Source: Chloranthus sessilifolius
Lineage: Eukaryota; Streptophyta; Magnoliopsida; Chloranthales; Chloranthaceae
Length of the DNA: 64,000 nucleotides
Direction of reading: 5' to 3'
Assembly (NCBI GenBank): GCA_021018995.1
Contig: CM037588.1
Coordinates: 89,316,765-89,380,764, forward strand
Part shown: piece after piece, positions 56,101-64,000 of the stretch
How positions within the stretch are numbered: position 1 is the first letter of the stretch
How the letters are laid out: each line of letters opens with the position of its first letter
Made by a program: the position numbers and the translations under genes
The notes under the pieces: model-generated
The model's input: the letters and a program-made list of their open reading frames with translations, nothing else
The model's database searches: none
Told to the model about the DNA's origin: nothing

Positions 56101-56889
56101 ATTTTGTGTTGGTTTGCTTAGTTTTTCATGCAGGCTATTCCGGATTCTGCTCCTGAGGCTCCCCCTCAAGGGTTTGCTCCTATTCCTAGTCGGGTTTGTT
56201 TTAGTTGGTATATTTATAGTTTATTAGCCATCGTAGAGTTATCTAATATATTTGTTTGTTCTTTTTACAACCGCCTACATTCGCCGTCCCTTCCGTGTCG
56301 GTAGCTGATCCTGTGACTGCTACGATGGTCGAGCACCTTCTGGGGGAGAGATCGGTCTTAATAAAAAAAAGAAAAGTAAGTTTCTTATGTTTATATATCA
56401 ATTTTTCTTTTACTTGGGGTGGTTATGCAAGTTCGTAAGCTTGAGGAGGAGCGTTTAGAGGTAGCATGGGCGCGTGCCACTCCCGAGGTGAGGCGTGTCC
56501 TTGGGGAGACACAAAGTCATGACGACCTATTTGTTGAGATGATGGTTGTGCAAAATACTCAGGCCGAGGCATTGGAGGCAGCGCATCGGTCGACGTGGGC
56601 AGAGATGGCGAGGGAGCGAGGGACGCGTAGATCAGCTAATCGTCTTAAGGGATCAAAGTCGAGGGCTACGAGGTCTTCGTTCGGGCAGTCTCGCCACACG
56701 TCACATGATCGTGTCAAGAGTGATACTTGAGAGGATTATGTTACTCGTGGGGTTCTCAGTGGGCATCCTCCTCATTCTCGATCGAGGCGAACTGTCAGTC
56801 AGGCGAGTGAGGGGGGCTTTGTAGTGGGGTCGTGCCGTCTAGAGGTTCCAACAACTCCAAGCGCCGAGATGATTTTTTCAGAGGACTAG
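53123..56889 (+). pseudogene. Multi-exon plant mobile domain (PMD) gene, antisense to Tat C pol
   Basis: Proposed exons: 53123-53506, 53771-54494, 54600-54763, 54845-55470, 55564-55677, 55759-55874, 55972-56037, 56134-56193, about 56269-56375, 56432-56889. Acidic N-terminus, then GPHNQEFLHFHRHS, the PMD (VIIGRWSERHQTLLFPIG, PTPEDWVHITGLHFEGKPITG, TYVWGAVTLAHLYEQLYH, VIWRPYDDEED, WVHCFEMVERIHTSRMVWKLG), then helical, charged C-terminal parts. One frameshift near 54150-54200 and four in-frame stops (near 53820, 54332, 55153 and 56728), mostly former CAG/CGA codons. PMD proteins of unknown biochemistry are found in plants and mobile elements. Extra antisense ORFs of this type are known from Tat elements. 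Confidence 0.75.
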
Positions 56890-58584
56890 TCTACGGACCT
56901 TTGAGCTAATGATACTAGGGACAGTGGTGCTTGACTGTCCCAGCGGTCGCGTAGGGAGTAGGTGTGTGCATGTGTATATTTTGTCAATTGCGAGTGCACA
57001 TTGTATATTCAGGGGGATGCCCCAGTGACGATTGTAAAGAAAAATAGGAAAGAAAATTTTGACATATATATATTGAGATTTGGGTTTAGGTGTACCTGAT
57101 CAGCTGCTTTTCTTTAGTTACCTCTTACGTCTACTTTTACTTTTGTTCCTGGTGCCGTCAATCATCATCGGGACTTGGATGCTATTCGAGCTGGCCTGGT
57201 GATGGTTGAAGGTCACTTTGTATCTGCACATGTAAGGGTAACGCTATTAGAAATTTTTATTCTCCCCCTTGCTAGTTGTCAAGGGGATAAGTGTCTCAGA
57301 CCGGAGCCTGGTAAAACATGTAGATATATGCTCTTTTTTCTTCTTTTTTTCTTTTTTTTTATTTTCTTTTTTTTGAAAGTAATGCAATAGGGAAAGAAAA
57401 TAACTAGCGTAGCAACAATAAATAAATAAAAATAATTAAAGCTAAAATAAATAAAATGCCTCAGTGTAGGAGCGTGGTAGTATCGGCAGTCTTGCATCTT
57501 CGATAGCTTTCTTTGCACAGTAACTTCGACGATCTTTATCTTTCAGTGGACGAGTCGGTGATTTTGATATGATTCTCCTACTGATCCAACAAAAAAAATG
57601 CCCCAACGTGTAGATGCAATGGAGATTTTTTGGGCTTTAGATGAGCACTGCGGGTCTATGTGAAGTCGTGGGTATCTGGTGGGTTAGTTTTGAAGAAAAC
57701 ATTTATTAATACTGTCATCAAATTGGGGGAAGTCTCTCTGATTGGGTCAGTTGCATACGAGGTCTATCTTAGGGTGGTGATCATCCTATCCCGTGGTTAT
57801 TAGGAGGAGTGTGGTAGGTACAGCGGCTGATCGTATCAGTCATCATTCATCAGTTTTTGATTTCATTCCTTCGAGTACCCTGCGAGGCTTCCAACTTGCA
57901 TTCCAAATATATAAAAAAGTAGAAAAAGGATAAGACTCAATGATGTGGGAAGTAGTTTGTACCTAAAAATCAACGAAAGAGATGAGTAACAATCCTCTCC
58001 TCGGGGAATGGGGGGGGGCATGATTGAGCTCTCCGTCATGTTTCGGAACCATCAAAATCTCACATTCTATGGTTAGCAAGAGTTTGTCTTCCTCCCACCA
58101 CCTTATGACGATATCTAGTAGTATAGGGACATCAGAGGTGCTCTCGCAGCTTACTTATACACTTCTGGTGAAGTTACCAAAGATGTCCTCATGGCCTGTT
58201 TATGCCTCCCTTAGCTCATTGACTTGTTCATTCGTCGTAATGCTCTCACTCAACTTTCGATAGGTAGATATATTTTAAAAGCATCCTGCTAGTGAAAGAA
58301 TAATGAATTTTGATTGAACCTAGCATCTTTATTTTTTTTACTCTAACATCTCCTCCAATGGCGAGGGAAGGAATGAGGATTAGGTGTTACTTATACCTTT
58401 GAAAGAGATTAGGTAGGTTACTAGTCCTTTGGTCAGATTACCCGAATAAGGGGGGCGATGAACGGGAGGTCTCAAGGATATTTTGGGGATTGAGAGCGTA
58501 TGACAAATGAATGGGTTGTGACAACTACAGGGGTGATAACTATAAGTATTTAACCACGGGATGTGATGATCACAGAGCTAAGGG
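56890..58584. other. Stretch between PMD gene and pol of Tat C
   Basis: It holds the 3' UTR-like segment near 57005-57040, a T-rich run (57325-57385), and a G-run at 58009-58018. No coding domain recognised on either strand. Confidence 0.5.
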
Positions 58585-59720
58585 TAATATTTTCTAAGAT
58601 ACATTAGGTTTCAAGGGCTAGGGAGTTCTTCCCCATCTTGGTTTGCTAGTTTGTATGCATTTCCAGGGTATGCGACTGTTATGATGTAAGGGCCTTCCCA
58701 ATTTGGTTTCAATTTTCCTTTCGGATGGGCATCGACATCTTTGAAGGGCATGATTTTCTTCAAGCCTAATTCTCCGATATTGAAGGTTCGTTCAAGGACT
58801 TTCTTGTCGTAAGCCCTAGCCACTCTCCTCAGATATACCTGAGCGTGATCAGCTGCCCTTAGACGTGTTTCATCGACCTGCTCTAGCTACATGAGTAGGG
58901 AAATCCTCCTCTAGTCTAAGGATAGCTCATCATCGAGTTGAATTTGTAAGGTTGGCACTTGTATCTCATATGGTAAGATGACCTCCATCCCGTAGGTAAG
59001 GAGGTAGGGAGTTTGGCCAGTGGCCGTACAAATAGAAGTCTGATAGGCTCAGAGTGCTTCTGGTAGTCATTCAGGCCAGTCAGCTCCATTGCTTATTTCT
59101 ACTGTATATTTTAGAATTCAAATAAGCATTTTGTTGCTGCCTTCTGCTTGTCCATTTCCTTGAGGGTAGAATGGTGAGGAGTGGCATAGATCGATACCGA
59201 ATTTCTTGCATAACTTTTTTATCTTCTATTTAATGAACTGCAGTCCGTTGTCGGTGAAACACATCCTGGGTACTCCAAACCTAGTGATGATATTGCGCAT
59301 GATAAACCTTATGAGTGTAGAAGTAGTGATCCTGACGTATGATTCGACTTCAGCCCATTTGGTATAGTATTCAATTGTTGTAAGTATAAACGTGTGCTTG
59401 TGAGCATTCCCAACTGTTTGTGAAAGTTCCGACGACATCAAAGGCCCACATTGAGAATGGCCATGGCGAGGTCATACTATTCAATGCAACTGATGGAGCT
59501 TTGATGAGTGCAGCGTGTTCTTGGCACTGCTTGCAGAATTAGACGTTGAGGTGGTACTCTCTTATCATTGTCGACAAAAAGTAGCCTTGTCGTGCAATTT
59601 GATCGGCGAGTCTCTCTCTATCGGCATGGGCACCGCAGGCTCTAGCATGTGCTTCTCAGATGTTGTATTATCCTTCGACGGTTGTAACACATCATAGTAA
59701 TACTCCTTTAGTGAAGGCTT
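58585..59720 (-). pseudogene. Integrase of Tat element C
   Basis: Minus-strand order: finger remnant (ADQIARQGYFLSTM, CKQCQEHA), core with WPFSMWAFDVVG (first Asp kept), FGVPRMCFTDNGLQF (second Asp kept) and NGQAEGSNKM (Glu kept), then ARAYDKKVLERTFNIGELGL and LKPNWEGPYIITVAYPGNAYKL with DGEELPSP, the Tat-type C-terminus. Several frame breaks between the pieces. No chromodomain, as expected. Confidence 0.88.
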
Positions 59721-59829
59721 CTTTGTATAGTGTTTCGCCAAGTATGCAGAATCTGGCGCATCGGTTCCTTATAGTCTTCCATTCGATCTTTGTAGCATAG
59801 GGAGGAATGTACTGATGTTTGAGAAAGTT

Positions 59830-60640
59830 CTAAATGTCAAAATACCATGGTTGCCCATCGTCGGTTGGTGATCTTTCAAATCTGAACATAGCGACTTCGG
59901 CTCCTGACTTGTCGTGCTTTTTCGGAGTAATTGCTTCCTTTGATGTCATGCTCATGGGAAGGATTGGTAATTCTCTCTTGACGGTCCATGCCACCTCGTG
60001 GGCGGATACTGTTAATTTTTTTATGACGAAGGTTTTGGTACTTTGTCCAAGGGATATCTGAATGATTGAGGCTAGTGTAGCTAGGGAGTCTGCAAGCTCA
60101 TTTTTTAATCTAGGGGTGTGCGTAAAAGAGATTCTTTTAAATTTATTCACTAGATATTGAGTGGTTTCTAAATATGCCATTAGTCTCATTTCCTTAGTTT
60201 TCCATTTTCCTATGACTTGTGAGATTACTAGCTTAGAATTATCGATCATTTTCAACTATCTAACACCTAATTGTAATGCGGCTTCATATTCAGCAACGCT
60301 ATTAGTGATAGGAAAGTCTAACTAAAAAGCTTTAGGTATGAAAACTCCTTTCGGGCTCAAGAGGACTATTCTGATGCCTTTTCCTTTGTAATTTAGAGCA
60401 CCGTCAAAATAGAGGGTCCATGAAGTCTTATCGGGCTCTTCGTTGTGGATTGTAAGTAGGTCTTCATCGGGAAAGTTTGCGTGCATGGGTTCATCATTCG
60501 GGAGTGGGAGATCTGCGAGGTAATCGGCAATTGCTTGCCCTTTAACCGATTTCTACGTGACGTAAGGAATATCAAACTCTTGTAATAGCATATGCCAGCG
60601 AGTAATCTTTCCTGATATTGCGGGCTTTTCGAATACATAC
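59830..60640 (-). pseudogene. RNase H and second (archaeal-type) RNase H of Tat C
   Basis: WTLYFDGALNYKGKGIRIVL, NSVAEYEAALQLG, DNSKLVISQVIGKW and NELADSLATLAS form the extra RNase H that defines Tat/Ogre; the conserved D, E and D positions are present. The ordinary RNase H (ALVLAQ-type motif: TLMEKTCLILVWASTKL) lies just to the right, up to about 60900. A few stops. Confidence 0.85.
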
Positions 60641-62216
60641 TTCAGAGGGTCAATTCGGGCTAGTACTAGTATCTTATATGCTCTGAAGTAATGTCATAAT
60701 TTGGTTGAAGCCCATACCAATATAAGGCAGGTCTTCTCCATGAGAGTGTATTTTTGTTCATATTAGACCATCGTCCTACTAATGTAGTAGATAGCTTTCT
60801 CTCTCTTACCATCTTCTTCATATTGTCCCAAAATTACTCCCATTACTTTGTCATTTGCTGAGAGGTAAAGGATTAGGGGTCTTCTCGGAACTGGGGGCGA
60901 TAGTATTGGCGAGTTAAGGAGGTACTTTTTAATGTTGTTGAAGACTTGCTGGCATTGGTCATCTCATTTGTACTCAGTTCCTCCTTTAAATAGTTTGTAG
61001 AAAGGATCGCATTGATCTGAATGTTGGGAGATGAATCTCCTGATGAATTGCAATCTTCCTATCAAGCCTCGTAATTCTTTGATATAACGGGGAGGTGACA
61101 TCTCAAGGATGGCTCTAACTTTAGCAGGGTCGACTTCAATCCCTCACTTCCTAACTATAAAGCTGAGTAAGTTTTCGGAAATGACTCCGAAGACACATTT
61201 CTTTGGGTTCATTTTCAACTAATATTTCTTTACTCTTTATAGTACCAATCGGAGTGCTTCAACATGTCCAACCCATTTTTGGGACTTTTCTAATATATCA
61301 TCGACATATTCTACACATTTATGCATCATGTCATAAAAAATGGCCATCATGGCGCTTTGATACGTGGCTCCTGCGTTCTTCAGCCCAAAAGGCATGACGA
61401 CGTAACAGTAAGTTCCCCAGGGTGTGGTGAAAGAAGTCTTCTCTTGGTCTAACTCAACTAATTTAATTTGATTATATCTTAAGAAACAGTCCATAAAAGA
61501 TAGCATCTCATGCCCAGCAATGTTGTCGATGAGAGTGTCAATGTGTGGAAGTGGGAAGTCATCTTTTGGGCATGTCTGGTTGAGGTTTTGAAAGTTAATG
61601 CAAACCCATACTCTGCCATCCTTCTTAGCGACAGGTACTATATTGGTGACCCATTTAGTGTAGAGGACAACACGGATGAATTTGGCTTTGTGTAACTTGT
61701 CAACTTCCTCTTTGACTTACAGGGCTATTTGTGGGTGCATCCTACGGAGTTTCTGCTTTTCGGGTTTTGCATCAGGTTCCAAGACGAGCCAATGTTCTAC
61801 CAATCTGGGGTCTAAACTAGGCATATCTTCATAGGACCATGCGAAAGAGTCAAGGTGTTCTTGCAGGACTTGCACAATATGTTTGCGTTATTTAGAGTTA
61901 AGTGTTGCACTAACTAGCAATTTCTTAGGTTCCTCTTCGGTGCCAAATTTAATTTCTTCTATCAGTTCCACGGCAGCTTGAGTTTGCTTGTCGAAATGCT
62001 CGATAACCCGTTGGAAGTCCTACGCCTCCTCGATGACTGGTGTTCCTTCCTCATCGTAGGCTCGTACACTGTGAAATTACTACACCGGAGATTCAATTTT
62101 ACGAGAAGTAACCCTTCATCGGTGCAATTTATGATCGAGAGATCTTTGGTAAGATGAAGGTCAAGGCTATTGATTCTTTTCTCAAAGTCATGAAGTATCT
62201 CGTCGGGTATGATCAC
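60641..62216 (-). pseudogene. Reverse transcriptase of Tat C
   Basis: Pre-RT linker (HLDSFAWSYEDMPSLDPRLVEH), then KWVTNIVPVAKKDG, CINFQNLNQTCPKDDFPLPH, MLSFMDCFLRYNQIKL, TTPWGTYCYVVMPFGLKNAGATYQ and the active site EYVDDILEKS, then the connection region with ELRGLIGRLQFIRRFIS. It is well preserved, with few stops, and clearly Tat-type. Near 61300 one residue before YVDD is missing relative to the family. Confidence 0.9.
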
Positions 62217-63540
62217 CGGCTTGTTGTTTAGTCAGGATGCTTTACATCCTAGTGTGGAAGATAGGATAGTAGTCTCAGGAGAAAAGTCTCCTTATTGATC
62301 AGACGATGGATTCAGGACGAAGGGTTCCCTTTTTTTTTAAGGTTTTCCTGATTATTTTGGATTTTATATTTTCAAATTTTTAGGATTTTCTATTTTTTCT
62401 TTACTTTTTTCTTTTTTGATAATAAATATGGTACAGAGTTGGTTGCCTCAAGAGGCATTGGGAGAGTTGCTTCCTCTAATTGAGGGAGCGAGACGACCAC
62501 TAGAGCCGTTCAAGAGATTTTTCAAGAGATGTGGACTTATTGTGAATTTGGATCGTAGTTTGGATTCCCTCTATTACATTGATTGCCTCTTCCTCAAAGA
62601 ATCTCTGGAAATCATAATCGATTGAACTATCATCCTCAAAGATATGATATGGTTGCTCTTCCCACAAAGGTGAGCCTCCTAAAGGATCCCCAGGGGGAGC
62701 TCTCTCTCTCTCTCCTGATCTAGATAATACGTTGGGATGAGCACGCATGCTCGGCAATGAGGCTGGTAATGGTGAAGAACGCAGGGAGATTCCCAAGGGC
62801 ATTCCCATCTTTTAGAATCAATGATAATATCAAGTTCACTTTCTTGATCTGATTAGGCTTGAAGTCCTAGGTTGGCTTGTTCTGCTAATTCGAGTGCGGG
62901 GAGGTCTATCCAGTAGTCCTCGTCATCACTTGGCGGAGGTCGCTACTCTTCATCAAGCAATTTCCAAAATATTTAGAGTTGCGGTGCATCTGGGGATAAA
63001 GAAGAGTCTAATTCAAACTCCTCTTCAAACCCCAAGAGTGCAATGTGGGTATTTCCTCCTGGGTCAGCCAACTAGCTGTCAGAATTCTCTTCTTCTTACA
63101 TCGATAGCAGAGCCAGTGAGTTATTGCTTATTTCCATCGTTACAGGGTCGAAGCCGTTCACTTCTGTCATCATAAAATATCGAATCCCACTAGTGAATTA
63201 CTCGAATATGTGAGTGCATGCCTCACAACGGGGCTGATATGGGTGAAAGATACAAGGTGAGTCCCACGGGCATTCCCATCCTTTAAGGCCAAGGCAGAAA
63301 CGGATGCTATACGAGTTAAACTCTGCTTGTGAGGCATCATCTTCTTCCCACATTAAGTATAAATGCTTTTTATCTCCTTGCAAGGTAGCTATGTGGAAGT
63401 CCTCGTCATCAGTGGATTCCCAATCTTTTGATTGCGGATTGGGCTCAAAAGGCTCCTCCTTTCCCTTTCCTATAGCTCTTTGAGGTCAAACAAGGGATTG
63501 ACTCTTTCAAGGGGTTCATCAATGTCATCATTATGGTTCG
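62217..63540 (-). pseudogene. Linker between G-patch and RT of Tat C
   Basis: Low-conservation acidic reading frames, for example FEDDSSIDYDFQRFFEEE near 62600 and MWEEDDASQAEFNSYSIRFC near 63330, which match the acidic linkers of Tat gag-pol. The phrase GMPLGISL and its variant ECPWDSP (near 62790 and 63265) mark a small internal duplication. A very AT-rich segment at 62330-62440 lies where Ogre elements carry an intron, but I cannot define splice sites. Protease was not recognised. Confidence 0.5.
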
Positions 63541-64000
63541 TCAAATCATTGAACACTTTAACCATTCATTTGATTCTTGTTTCTTCAAATTTAGTGAAGG
63601 ATACCTATTTCTGCTTAGGTACATTGGCTTTCTCAGTGGTCCCATAAACGAAGTGATCATATAGAGACCATTTTGGTGAGGAAAGGAACAGTCGGCTTGT
63701 GAGCCATTCGATTGGAAACCTAGCCCTATGTGCTTGCGTATTTTCGTTGGGACGACAGGTCCTACATGACCTTGCTTATTCTTTTCGAGTCCGGTGTGAG
63801 GAATGTGTCCAAGTTGGTATATAAGATCCCACCCCTTTGTTACGGTGGGGTTGATGTCATAAAGCTTGGCGAGGTCTGGACCGACCTCTCTCCTCGTCAA
63901 CTCTTGTCGACACGTCAGGGAGAATTAGGATGGGTAGGGGGGTGGACTTCCGCTACGGTTGTCTCATCTGGGGTTCGAGTCTTTTGAATGTGTCCCGTAT
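63541..64000 (-). pseudogene. G-patch-containing gag-pol region of Tat C (runs off the window)
   Basis: The minus-strand frame has DLIYQLGHIPHTGLEKNKQG, then KIRKHIGLGFQSNG, a G-patch of the kind found in Ogre/Tat polyproteins between gag and RT. It continues beyond the right edge. The Gly spacing is partly degraded (G to E in GLGKNKQG). Confidence 0.7.

Larger units (their letters stand above)
45367..64000 (-). mobile_element. Tat/Ogre-type element C, minus strand (5' end outside window)
   Basis: Minus-strand order from the right edge: G-patch region, linker, RT, RNase H, second (archaeal-type) RNase H, integrase, a long post-pol region with an antisense multi-exon PMD gene, polypurine tract, 3' LTR. 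The second RNase H and G-patch are hallmarks of Tat/Ogre. It sits inside the M 5' LTR, so it is younger than M. Confidence 0.85.

Noticed and set aside
53123-56889. PMD gene as a normal host gene
   Set aside because: It lies between pol and 3' LTR of Tat C, is degraded like its surroundings, and shares the promoter motif with the LTR; element-borne origin fits better. It cannot be fully excluded.
57175-57520. Frames on both strands around the T-rich run
   Set aside because: Composition-driven low-complexity sequence (poly-T/poly-K), no conserved motif.
1-64000. tRNA, rRNA or organelle insert
   Set aside because: No tRNA-like cloverleaf, rRNA stretch or chloroplast/mitochondrial gene was recognised by eye; only primer sites complementary to tRNAs.

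Overview
This is repeat-rich nuclear DNA from a flowering plant. No intact host gene is visible. Almost everything is built from degraded Ty3/gypsy LTR retrotransposons of the Tat/Ogre, Athila and chromovirus (Tekay-like) lineages, plus one Ty1/copia scrap. The evidence is plant-type gypsy and copia pol domains, initiator tRNA-Met primer sites, Athila-type TGGCGCCG primer sites, Athila AAGTTTGGGGGT polypurine tracts, and a plant mobile domain gene. The species cannot be told from the sequence.

Layout, left to right. 1-2250: unassigned DNA and a Tat-type LTR with a palindrome array. 2640-3180: copia integrase scrap, minus strand. 3405-15333: Athila element A, minus strand, with LTR-like units, a post-pol region, pol, a second LTR split by a 2.2 kb minisatellite block, and the start of a second internal region. 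15334-26089: chromovirus P, plus strand, with both LTRs, gag-pol, chromodomain and an additional ORF (aORF) after pol. 26090-28925: LTR and gag start of chromovirus Q, plus. 28926-34900: Athila B, plus, internally deleted, sitting in Q gag. 34945-35161: LTR scrap. 35162-45366: chromovirus M, minus, with the same aORF family as P. 45367-64000: Tat element C, minus, inserted in the 5' LTR of M. C carries a multi-exon plant-mobile-domain gene antisense to pol, and its 5' end lies beyond the window.

Four patterns deserve attention. (1) Several elements carry their own clustered short motif in the LTR, and P, M, B and C repeat that motif after pol. In P, M and C it lies just upstream of a TATA-like box and an additional ORF. 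(2) P and M carry homologous aORFs in the same place. (3) The LTRs of P, Q and M share a conserved splice-acceptor-like block followed by a short acidic reading frame ending in FFP or FF and a stop. (4) P has a 73-bp GT-AG segment in integrase that M lacks, and its removal joins the conserved reading frame. Together (1) and (2) suggest retrotransposons that encode an auxiliary protein from a second promoter sharing cis-motifs with the LTR. A mode of action like VANC anti-silencing proteins is only an inference.

All coding regions are broken. In P, every nonsense codon I could compare with M falls where M has Gln or Arg, as expected from C-to-T decay of methylated DNA. Domain identities come from reading conserved motifs by eye. 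No database search or alignment program was run.
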